Positions 7,437 to 14,287 of a stretch of DNA of 43,255 nucleotides are shown here, piece by piece. How positions within the stretch are numbered: position 1 is the first letter of the stretch; each line of letters opens with the position of its first letter. The DNA is from Ruminococcus sp. (GTDB taxonomy: Bacteria > Bacillota > Clostridia > Lachnospirales > Lachnospiraceae): assembly GCA_023663085.1 (NCBI GenBank), contig JAMPIB010000028.1, positions 1 to 43,255 on the forward strand, written 5' to 3'. The position numbers were made by a program, and so were the translations under genes. A model generated the notes under the pieces. It saw nothing but the letters and a program-made list of their open reading frames with translations. It had not been told where the DNA came from and ran no database searches.

Positions 7437-8401
7437 AAATCTCAGATGAAGTAAAAGATGCGAAAACCATAGCGATCAGCGGCCATGTCAGACCGGATGG
7501 GGATTGTATCGGTTCCGTTATGGGATTATATCTTTATCTTACAAAAGTATTGCCGGATACGCAGATTGACATTTATCTGGAAAAACCGGCGGATATTTTT
7601 AATTGCATACGTAATATAGATAAAATAAAATCGGATTGCAAAATAAATATCCGCTACGACGCTTTTTTTGCAATGGACTGTAATGCCGAACGGCTCGGTT
7701 TTGCAGAGACAATTTATGAAAAGGCCGGCAAAAGGATAAACATCGACCATCATATCAGCAATCTGGGATGCGGCGATATCAATATCCTTGATCCGGAAAG
7801 CAGTTCGACCTGTGAACTTTTATATGGACTGTTAGATGAGGAGCAGGTAGATGAGGAGATCGCCAAGGCGCTTTATATCGGCATCATCCATGATACGGGT
7901 GTTTTTAAATACTCCAATACTTCGCCGAAAACCTTATGTCTGGCGGCGAAACTGATCGCTTTCGGCTTTGATTTTCCAAAATTGATCGACGAGACTTTTT
8001 ATGAAAAAACCTATGTGCAGAGCCAGATCATGGGTCGTGCGATCTTAGAGAGCGTGCGCTTTTTAGACGGCAGGTGTATCGTCAGCATGGTAAGCCGAAA
8101 GACGATGGACTTTTATCAGGCCGGGCCGAAGGATTTAGACGGTATCGTTAATCAGCTGCGGATCGTGAAAGGCGTGGAATGCGCCATTTTTATGTACGAA
8201 ATCGCGCCTATGGAGTACAAGGTGAGTATGCGCTCTAACGGTAATGTGGATGTGGCGGCTATCGCCGTGCTTTTTGGCGGCGGCGGGCATGTGAGGGCGG
8301 CCGGGTGTACGATGAAGTGCACGTATCATGATGCTATCAACAATCTGTCCGTACATATCGAGGAACAGTTAAAGGCGCATGGCAGGATGAAAAAACATTA
8401 A
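7433..8401 (+). CDS. nrnA: DHH/DHHA1 phosphoesterase, NrnA-type oligoribonuclease/pAp phosphatase
   Basis: 322-aa DHH-family protein. Expected roles are degrading short RNA oligonucleotides, or dephosphorylating pAp and linear dinucleotides such as pApA from cyclic di-AMP turnover. SGHVRPDGDCIGS (first metal motif) is near the start, DCNAERLG is motif II, and IDHH is the DHH motif. The DHHA1 substrate-binding motif GGGGHVRAAG lies near residue 283. It is translationally coupled to rbfA by an ATGA overlap, the usual Firmicute place for nrnA. Whether it prefers nanoRNA or cyclic-dinucleotide products cannot be told from sequence. Confidence 0.9.
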   Translation: MKISDEVKDAKTIAISGHVRPDGDCIGSVMGLYLYLTKVLPDTQIDIYLEKPADIFNCIRNIDKIKSDCKINIRYDAFFAMDCNAERLGFAETIYEKAGKRINIDHHISNLGCGDINILDPESSSTCELLYGLLDEEQVDEEIAKALYIGIIHDTGVFKYSNTSPKTLCLAAKLIAFGFDFPKLIDETFYEKTYVQSQIMGRAILESVRFLDGRCIVSMVSRKTMDFYQAGPKDLDGIVNQLRIVKGVECAIFMYEIAPMEYKVSMRSNGNVDVAAIAVLFGGGGHVRAAGCTMKCTYHDAINNLSVHIEEQLKAHGRMKKH

Positions 8402-8425
8402 AAGTGTATATTAAGCCAAAAAAAA

Positions 8426-8466
8426 GTTAAATGCACATGCCGGAGTAAAAACGGTTAAATGTACAT
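8426..8466 (+). repeat. 13-bp direct repeat upstream of truB
   Basis: GTTAAATGCACAT (8426-8438) and GTTAAATGTACAT (8454-8466) differ at one base and start 28 nt apart. They fill most of the 85-bp nrnA-truB gap. The function is unknown; a protein-binding site is possible. Confidence 0.6.
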
Positions 8467-8486
8467 ATTCAAGCGGAGAACAGATC

Positions 8487-9404
8487 ATGTATCACGGGAT
8501 CATCAATATTTATAAAGAAGCCGGCTATACTTCCCATGACGTAGTAGCGAAGCTGCGGGGAATCTTACGGCAGAAAAAAATAGGTCATACAGGAACGCTC
8601 GACCCGGATGCGGCAGGGGTGCTTCCTGTATGTCTTGGCGTTGGGACGAAACTCTGCGATATGCTGACGGACGAAACGAAAGAATACGAGGCCGAACTTT
8701 GTCTGGGGATAACGACGGATACGCAGGATCTGTCGGGAACTGTTTTGAAGGAGGAAAAAGTGACGGCCGCGGAAGAAGAAGTCTGGAAGGCCGTATACAG
8801 TTTTCTGGGTGATTATGAGCAGATACCGCCCATGTACTCGGCGCTCAAGGTAAATGGGAAGAAACTTTACGAACTGGCCAGAGCGGGCAAAGAAGTAGAG
8901 CGCAAAGCCAGATCGGTTAAGATATATGAACTGGAAATTTTACAGACTGACCTGCCTGTGGTGCGGATGCGGGTAGTCTGTTCCAAAGGCACTTATATCC
9001 GTACCTTATGCGACGATATCGGGCGGAAACTGGGATGCGGCGGTGCGATGCAGTCGCTGTTGCGGACCAGAGTCGGCAGTTTTGCCATAAAAGAAGCGCT
9101 GACGCTGGCCGAGGTCGAAAAATACAGGTTAGAGGGCAGTCTGGACGCGTATATCATCCCGGTCGATCAGATGTTTTTACAGTTAAAAGAAGCGCGTATT
9201 AAAGACGAATATCTGAAAATGCTGGCCAACGGCAACTGTCTGTTTCCGAAAATGCTGGATATGACAGGATCTTTCGATGAGGAACAGCAGCTTCGTATTT
9301 ATGATAAAGAGGGCGTTTTTTATGGTATCTACCGCTATGAAAAAGAAGCGGAGACATTGTATCCGATGAAGATGTTCTTAGCCGGAGAAAATGGGGAAAA
9401 GTGA
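8487..9404 (+). CDS. truB: tRNA pseudouridine(55) synthase TruB
   Basis: 305-aa TruB, which makes pseudouridine-55 in the T loop of tRNAs. The KIGHTGTLDPDAAGVL motif (31-46) holds the catalytic Asp39. KVNGKKLYELARAGKEVERK and the later CSKGTYIRTLCDDIG match the family, and a PUA-like C-terminal part follows. The ATG has GCGGAG upstream. ribF follows after 39 nt, the standard truB-ribF order. Confidence 0.96.
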   Translation: MYHGIINIYKEAGYTSHDVVAKLRGILRQKKIGHTGTLDPDAAGVLPVCLGVGTKLCDMLTDETKEYEAELCLGITTDTQDLSGTVLKEEKVTAAEEEVWKAVYSFLGDYEQIPPMYSALKVNGKKLYELARAGKEVERKARSVKIYELEILQTDLPVVRMRVVCSKGTYIRTLCDDIGRKLGCGGAMQSLLRTRVGSFAIKEALTLAEVEKYRLEGSLDAYIIPVDQMFLQLKEARIKDEYLKMLANGNCLFPKMLDMTGSFDEEQQLRIYDKEGVFYGIYRYEKEAETLYPMKMFLAGENGEK

Positions 9405-9443
9405 CGCATGCTTTTAACCGGGGAAGAAGGTGGAGAATAACCC

Positions 9444-10385
9444 ATGCAGATCATACAGGAGACAACAGAATTCAGACTGCCGGGAAAGAGTGCGGTGGCA
9501 ATGGGCAAATTCGATGGCATTCATTTAGGACATCAAAAGCTGTTAGAGAGGATTACGGAGCAGAAAAAAAGGGGACTGCTGGCGGCGGTTTTTACATTTT
9601 CGCCATCACCGGAGGCTTTTTTTACCGGTAAAGAAGTAAAGAGTCTGATGAGTGTTGATGAAAAGAGAGCGGCCTTTGAAAAGGCGGGCGTCGATGTTTT
9701 AATAGAATTTCCCATGAATAAAAAGACGGCGGCCACGGAGCCGCAGCGCTTCGTGGAGGAATATCTGACCGGTAAGATGCAGGCGGCTTTTATCGCGGCG
9801 GGAACGGACGTGTCATTTGGCCGGGAAGGCGCGGGGGACGCCGGACTGTTACAACGTATGGCGAAGGATTTTGGTTATCATGTGGAGATCATTGACAAAG
9901 TGCGGATAGACAAAGAAGATGTCAGTTCCACACTCGTGCGGGAGGCGCTTGTAAGCGGCGATATGCCAAAGGTAAATATACTGCTTGGCGCGCCATACCG
10001 GATAGAGGGTGTTGTTTCCCATGGCAGGGCGTTTGGCAGGACACTGGGGATGCCGACGGTAAATCTTCCGCCTTCTGGAGAAAAATTACTGCCGCCCAAC
10101 GGCGTTTATTATTCCTGCGCATGGTTAGAGGATAAAAGATATCCGGCAATATCCAATATCGGGTATAAACCGACGGTAAGTAATGAGCAGGCGCTGGGCG
10201 TGGAGACTTATCTGTATGATTTTGCACAGGATATCTATGGAAGCAAGATTGCGGTGGAACTGCTTGACTTTAAGCGCCCGGAGATGAAGTTTGAGAGCGT
10301 AGAGGCTTTGAAGGCGCAGATGCAGAGGGATATTGAAGAGGGAGCTGTTTTTCATCAATGGCGCTTTCCTGAAAAGAAAAATTAA
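9444..10385 (+). CDS. ribF: Bifunctional riboflavin kinase/FAD synthetase
   Basis: 313-aa RibF, which phosphorylates riboflavin to FMN and adenylates FMN to FAD. The N-terminal FAD synthetase (nucleotidyltransferase) domain has AVAMGKFDGIHLGH at 17-30, where the GxHxGH element binds ATP. The C-terminal riboflavin kinase domain has HGRAFGRTLGMPTVNL at about 193-208. The ATG at 9444 follows GGTGGAG. It closes the rimP operon. No FMN riboswitch is visible upstream, consistent with constitutive operon expression. Confidence 0.95.
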   Translation: MQIIQETTEFRLPGKSAVAMGKFDGIHLGHQKLLERITEQKKRGLLAAVFTFSPSPEAFFTGKEVKSLMSVDEKRAAFEKAGVDVLIEFPMNKKTAATEPQRFVEEYLTGKMQAAFIAAGTDVSFGREGAGDAGLLQRMAKDFGYHVEIIDKVRIDKEDVSSTLVREALVSGDMPKVNILLGAPYRIEGVVSHGRAFGRTLGMPTVNLPPSGEKLLPPNGVYYSCAWLEDKRYPAISNIGYKPTVSNEQALGVETYLYDFAQDIYGSKIAVELLDFKRPEMKFESVEALKAQMQRDIEEGAVFHQWRFPEKKN

Positions 10386-10388
10386 GGC

Positions 10389-10417
10389 TTGTCAGAGGGT
10401 ATAATTTATCTTAGAAT
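10389..10417 (+). promoter_or_regulatory. Promoter of the Na/Pi cotransporter gene
   Basis: TTGTCA (10389-10394), 17 nt, TAGAAT (10412-10417), 45 nt before the ATG. A TATAAT inside the spacer makes the exact start uncertain. Confidence 0.5.
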
Positions 10418-10461
10418 AATAGTGTATGTGATTAGAGCAGAAGTACAAAGGAAGGACAAAC

Positions 10462-12093
10462 ATGAATCTGGAAATTATTCTTTCTATGGCGGGTGGTTTA
10501 GGACTCTTTCTTTTTGGTATGCGGGTCATGAGCGAGAGCATTGAAAAAGTGGCCGGCGCTAAATTGAGACAAATATTAGAGCAGTTGACGACCAACCGTT
10601 TTACGGGGATTTTGGTAGGTGTTATTTTTACGGCGATCATTCAGTCATCATCTGCCTGTACGGTCATGGTCGTCAGCTTTGTCAATTCGGGTCTGATGAA
10701 TCTGTATCAGGCGGCGGGCGTCATTTTCGGCGCTAATATCGGTACGACAGTAACTTCTCTGTTGGTTTCCTTTAAATTGGAAAGAATTGCACCTGTTATT
10801 TTACTGACAGGTGTTATCATCGTAATGTTCTGCAAGAAACAGAAACTGACAAAATTCGGAGAGATCATTGTCGGTTTTGGTATTTTGTTCATGGGACTGA
10901 GCGCGATGTCGGGGGCGATGTCGGGCATGAAAGATTCTGAGGCGATCCTTAATCTGTTTGCTTCTTTGAAAAATCCGATCTTCGGCGTACTGTTGGGAAC
11001 GCTTTTGACTGCGATCATACAGAGTTCCTCCGTAACGGTCAGTATCATGGTTTTAATGGCCAATCAGGGACTGTTGGGACTGGACATGTGTATGTTCATC
11101 ATATTAGGCTGTAATATCGGCGCCTGCACGTCTGCACTCTTAGCCTCTTTGAATGGTAAAAAAGATGCCAAGAGAGCGGCGTCCATTCATCTGATCTTCA
11201 ATGTGGTCGGGACGCTGATCGTCTTTATTCTGTTCTTACTCGGCGTTGACCGGGTGGTGGCGGTACTGACCGGGATCGCGCATAATGACGCAGGCCGTAT
11301 CGTTGCCTACGCGCATATCGCTATCAAGCTGTTCCAGGTGGTCATCATGTCGCCGTTTATCGGCGCTATCGTCAAACTGACTTACATACTCGTACCCGGT
11401 GATGATAAGAAAATCGGTTACCGCGACAGTCATCAGTTGAAATATATCGGTGAAAAAGTGGTCTTTAATCCGGCGACCGCTATGGTGGAGGTTATCAAGG
11501 AATTAGACCGTGTGGCTTCACTGGCCAGCGAGAATCTGAACCGGGCGATGAATGCGCTCATCACGCTGGATGAATCGGAGATCGCGGAAGTATATGAGGT
11601 GGAGGATAATATAGATTTCCTCAGCCATGCCATTACGGATTATCTGGTCAAGATCAACCAGACGACTCTGCCGATCGAAGACTTGAAAAGCCTCGGTTCC
11701 CTTTTCCATGTCGCCAATGATATCGAAAGGATCGGCGACCATGCGGAGAATATAGCGGACGCTGCCAAACGCAGACTGGAATCCGGCGTTTCTTTCAGTA
11801 AGGAGGCACAGGCGGAACTGGGCATGATGTTGGATATGGTCAACACACTCCTGCGTTTTTCGCTGGAAATGTTCGTGAAAAGTTCGGAAGAGCACGAAGA
11901 GGATATCAACCATCTGGAAGAGGCCATCGACGAGAAGGAGAAAGAACTGCAAAGAAAGCATCTGGACAGGCTGACGAACAACGAGTGCAGCCCGGAGGCA
12001 GGCGTTTTGTTTTCGGATATTATCTCCGGTCTGGAAAGAGTGGCGGATCATGCGACGAATATCGCCTTTGCCACGGTGACGATGGATGCGTAG
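10462..12093 (+). CDS. Na/Pi cotransporter family protein with PhoU-like domain
   Basis: 543-aa membrane protein of the NptA/YjbB type (sodium:phosphate symporter family). The N-terminal half (about 1-310) has many hydrophobic segments and two inverted-repeat QSSS motifs (QSSSACTVMVV at about 57 and QSSSVTVSIMV at about 189), the hallmark of the PNaS fold. The C-terminal 200 residues form a helical PhoU-like domain with paired helices and repeated ERIGDHAENIA / ERVADHATNIA motifs. It probably moves phosphate across the cytoplasmic membrane; direction is not known from sequence. AAGGAAGGAC precedes the ATG. Phosphate transport fits the polyphosphate genes 20 kb away, but that is only suggestive. 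Confidence 0.92.
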   Translation: MNLEIILSMAGGLGLFLFGMRVMSESIEKVAGAKLRQILEQLTTNRFTGILVGVIFTAIIQSSSACTVMVVSFVNSGLMNLYQAAGVIFGANIGTTVTSLLVSFKLERIAPVILLTGVIIVMFCKKQKLTKFGEIIVGFGILFMGLSAMSGAMSGMKDSEAILNLFASLKNPIFGVLLGTLLTAIIQSSSVTVSIMVLMANQGLLGLDMCMFIILGCNIGACTSALLASLNGKKDAKRAASIHLIFNVVGTLIVFILFLLGVDRVVAVLTGIAHNDAGRIVAYAHIAIKLFQVVIMSPFIGAIVKLTYILVPGDDKKIGYRDSHQLKYIGEKVVFNPATAMVEVIKELDRVASLASENLNRAMNALITLDESEIAEVYEVEDNIDFLSHAITDYLVKINQTTLPIEDLKSLGSLFHVANDIERIGDHAENIADAAKRRLESGVSFSKEAQAELGMMLDMVNTLLRFSLEMFVKSSEEHEEDINHLEEAIDEKEKELQRKHLDRLTNNECSPEAGVLFSDIISGLERVADHATNIAFATVTMDA

Positions 12094-12145
12094 GGGCGGG
12101 GGTGTCTGAAATGCCTCGGAACCTTGATTTTTTCATACTTTTGCA

Positions 12146-12174
12146 TTGACTTTTTTCTTCATACTTGATATAAT
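12146..12174 (+). promoter_or_regulatory. Strong sigma-A promoter of the NlpC/P60 gene
   Basis: TTGACT (12146-12151), exactly 17 nt, then a perfect TATAAT (12169-12174). The start would be near 12181, leaving a leader of about 75 nt that is too short for a cyclic di-AMP riboswitch. Confidence 0.8.
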
Positions 12175-12185
12175 AACAACACATT

Positions 12186-12211
12186 TGTAACATTTGTAAT
12201 AATTCTGTAAC
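12186..12211 (+). promoter_or_regulatory. WalR-type box(es) before the cell-wall hydrolase gene
   Basis: TGTAAT (12195-12200), N5, TGTAAC (12206-12211) fits the published WalR (YycF) consensus TGTWAH-N5-TGTWAH exactly. A further TGTAAC half-site (12186-12191) precedes it. It lies just downstream of the predicted start site. Established knowledge: WalRK controls peptidoglycan hydrolases in Firmicutes. A downstream position would suggest repression, if the promoter is right. Confidence 0.5.
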
Positions 12212-12256
12212 AAATATGACACAAAATGTTGTGGAAGAAGGAGTCCCGATATCAAG

Positions 12257-13657
12257 ATGAAGCGTAAAGAGTTATGTTATCTTTTCATAGGCATAATGTT
12301 ATGTCGTCCGATATTTGCTTTCGCGGCAGGGGATCAGACACCGATCGCGCTGCAGCAGGAAACGCAGGCGGGCGAACTGAATAAGAGTACCCTCAAAGAA
12401 GAGTATAATGCTGCAGATTCACCGCTTGGCAGTCTGACTGCGGGGGCGGAGCTGGTCGGTTCGGGTATGGATATGAGCGGTACGGGTATGACGCAGAACG
12501 CATCCGGGAGCAGTCAGGCAGAGAGCAGCGGGAACGATTCTACAGGTGCTGATACGAGTGTAAGTAGCAACGGTGCTGTGGATCAGGAAAGTATATCAGG
12601 TACCTCTGTAGATAAAACAGACGATACCGCAGGAAAAGAGAATAGTAATAATATAGAAGATACGGCAGGAGATAAAATAGAAGATAACGAAGCGGAAACA
12701 GAAGACGATTCCAGCATCCGGGATATCCTCGGAGAGCCGGTAGGGGCATCCGCTATCGTAGAAGCCAGAAAAACGCTGGAAGAATATGCACAGGCTTATG
12801 AGGATGCGAAGAATGCAAACTGGGGTTATACGAACCTTGGTATCGCCAATGTGGATAATAATCTGAATATCAGGGCCATACCGGCGGAAGATGGTAAGCT
12901 GGTAGGCAAGCTGCCTAAAAATGCGGCATGTGAAGTAATAGAATCCGATGGTATGTGGGCGCATATCAAGTCGGGTAAAGTAGAAGGATATGTAAGCTGT
13001 GATTATCTTTTAACAGGATTAGAGGCGAAACGAAAAGCGGAAGAACTGGTTTCTGCGATCGCCACAGTAACGACAGATGCCTTGAAAGTCCGTGCAGAGG
13101 CCAATACGGATTCCGAAGTCATTACCATGGTGCCTAACGGCGAGAAACTGGAAGTGGCGGCGGCTGAAGGCGACTGGATCAGAGTGTATCTGGATGATGA
13201 AGAAGTATTCGTATCGGCGGATTATGTCCGTGTAGATGCGCAGCTTGAAACAGCGATCACCATGACGGAATTATTATACGGACAGGGCGTATCGGATGTG
13301 CGCGTCGATCTGTGTCAGTATGCGAAGGAATATCTGGGTAATCCGTATGTATGGGGCGGTACGAGTCTGACAAATGGTGCAGACTGTTCGGGATATGTTT
13401 TGAGTGTTTTCAAAAAATATAACGTTTCTCTGCCGCATTCCTCCAGAGCGCAGGCCAACTGTGGTACGACGATCAAGCTTTCCGAAGCGAAACCTGGCGA
13501 TCTGGTATTTTACGGCAACGGTCAGACGATCAATCATGTGGCCATTTATATCGGCGGCGGTCAGGTCATCCATGCCAGCAATCCGAGAACCGGCATCAGG
13601 ATATCTAATGTCTCTTACAGGACGCCGATCAAGGTAGTGAGGATTTTGCAGGATTAA
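12257..13657 (+). CDS. Secreted SH3-domain NlpC/P60 peptidoglycan endopeptidase
   Basis: 466-aa exported cell-wall hydrolase. A signal peptide (about 1-24, ending near AFAA) is followed by a Ser/Thr/Asp/Gly-rich disordered region to about 160, with no Cys. Two bacterial SH3 domains lie at about 193-253 and 268-327. The C-terminal NlpC/P60 domain runs from about 350 to 466 with catalytic Cys377 (GADCSGY), His427 (NHVAIYIGGG) and polar His439. The family cuts D-Glu-type stem-peptide bonds in peptidoglycan. AGAAGGAG lies 11 nt before the ATG. It sits between a transporter and rpsO, so it is probably its own unit, driven by the strong promoter at 12146. It is likely a WalR target given the box in its leader. 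Confidence 0.93.
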   Translation: MKRKELCYLFIGIMLCRPIFAFAAGDQTPIALQQETQAGELNKSTLKEEYNAADSPLGSLTAGAELVGSGMDMSGTGMTQNASGSSQAESSGNDSTGADTSVSSNGAVDQESISGTSVDKTDDTAGKENSNNIEDTAGDKIEDNEAETEDDSSIRDILGEPVGASAIVEARKTLEEYAQAYEDAKNANWGYTNLGIANVDNNLNIRAIPAEDGKLVGKLPKNAACEVIESDGMWAHIKSGKVEGYVSCDYLLTGLEAKRKAEELVSAIATVTTDALKVRAEANTDSEVITMVPNGEKLEVAAAEGDWIRVYLDDEEVFVSADYVRVDAQLETAITMTELLYGQGVSDVRVDLCQYAKEYLGNPYVWGGTSLTNGADCSGYVLSVFKKYNVSLPHSSRAQANCGTTIKLSEAKPGDLVFYGNGQTINHVAIYIGGGQVIHASNPRTGIRISNVSYRTPIKVVRILQD

Positions 13658-13669
13658 GCGAAATACTGC

Positions 13670-13698
13670 TTGCCAAGCGGAAACTTATGTGGTAAACT
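13670..13698 (+). promoter_or_regulatory. Promoter of rpsO
   Basis: TTGCCA (13670-13675), 17 nt, TAAACT (13693-13698), about 90 nt before the rpsO start. Confidence 0.6.
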
Positions 13699-13716
13699 AT
13701 TCAAGTGTGAATTTCA

Positions 13717-13764
13717 GCCGATACTCAGGATTGGGAAGACTCCGACCCGTGCTTGGTATCCGGC
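13717..13764 (+). promoter_or_regulatory. Structured rpsO leader, possible S15 autoregulatory element
   Basis: GCC+GATAC (13717-13724) pairs with GTATC+C+GGC (13756-13764), enclosing a further GGG/CCC and GGA/TCC set of possible stems. It ends about 10 nt before the AAAGGAG of rpsO. S15 represses its own mRNA through leader structures in several bacterial groups, and these leaders are diverse. Identity here is inferred from position and pairing only. Confidence 0.45.
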
Positions 13765-13788
13765 GGTAGAAGCAGAAAGGAGAAAATT

Positions 13789-14055
13789 ATGATTTCCAAA
13801 GAAAAAAAAGCGGCAATTATGAAAGAATATGCAAGATCGGAAGGGGATACCGGTTCGCCGGAAGTACAGGTAGCCGTCCTGACAGCAAGGATCCAGGAAT
13901 TAACAGAGCACCTGAAAGCTAACCCGAAAGATCACCATTCCAGAAGAGGTCTTCTGAAAATGGTAGGTCAGAGAAGAGGTTTATTGACATATTTAAAAGA
14001 TAAGGATATCGAAAGATATCGTATACTGATCGAGAGATTAGGACTCAGAAAGTAA
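13789..14055 (+). CDS. rpsO: 30S ribosomal protein S15
   Basis: 88-aa S15, a primary 16S rRNA-binding protein that organises the central domain of the 30S subunit. The family core [17 protein letters not shown] and [19 protein letters not shown] is complete, with the conserved HH in the rRNA-binding loop. The ATG at 13789 follows AAAGGAG by 6 nt; the longer frame from 13753 runs through the leader structure and is rejected. pnp lies downstream after a terminator, the widespread rpsO-pnp pairing. Confidence 0.97.
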   Translation: MISKEKKAAIMKEYARSEGDTGSPEVQVAVLTARIQELTEHLKANPKDHHSRRGLLKMVGQRRGLLTYLKDKDIERYRILIERLGLRK

Positions 14056-14057
14056 GG

Positions 14058-14105
14058 AAAAAGGCGGGTACAGGGCTGGTCTATGTCAGCCTTGCCGCCT
14101 TTTTA
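14058..14105 (+). terminator. Terminator after rpsO
   Basis: AAAAAGGCGG pairs with CCGCCTTTTT, with an inner GCTG/CAGC stem and a short loop; the T-run ends near 14104. It separates rpsO from pnp and probably lets only part of the transcripts through. Confidence 0.85.
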
Positions 14106-14173
14106 TAATGTAAGGACGGCACTTTGGGGTGCTGCAATATTTTTCATTTTGTGATATCGGGTGGAAGAATCTT

Positions 14174-14240
14174 CCGAGACCACAGACATACGCATAACCG
14201 CCTATGCAGATAAAAGTTATGTGTCTGTCTGTAGTTTCGG
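14174..14240 (+). promoter_or_regulatory. Long stem-loop in the pnp leader
   Basis: Three stacked helices can form: CCGAGAC/GTTTCGG (14174-14180 with 14234-14240), ACAGACA/TGTCTGT (14182-14188 with 14226-14232) and CGCATAAC/GTTATGTG (14191-14198 with 14216-14223). The stem ends 47 nt before the pnp start. In enterobacteria the pnp leader stem is cut by RNase III and used for PNPase autoregulation; the same role here is an inference by position. Confidence 0.6.
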
Positions 14241-14287
14241 CATCTTCTGCCTGAGAAATATATATTAATTTTAAAGGAGAGATGACT

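Noticed and set aside
12175..12256. Cyclic di-AMP riboswitch before the NlpC/P60 gene
   Set aside because: Such riboswitches often precede wall hydrolases, but the leader of about 75 nt is too short and has no matching motifs.
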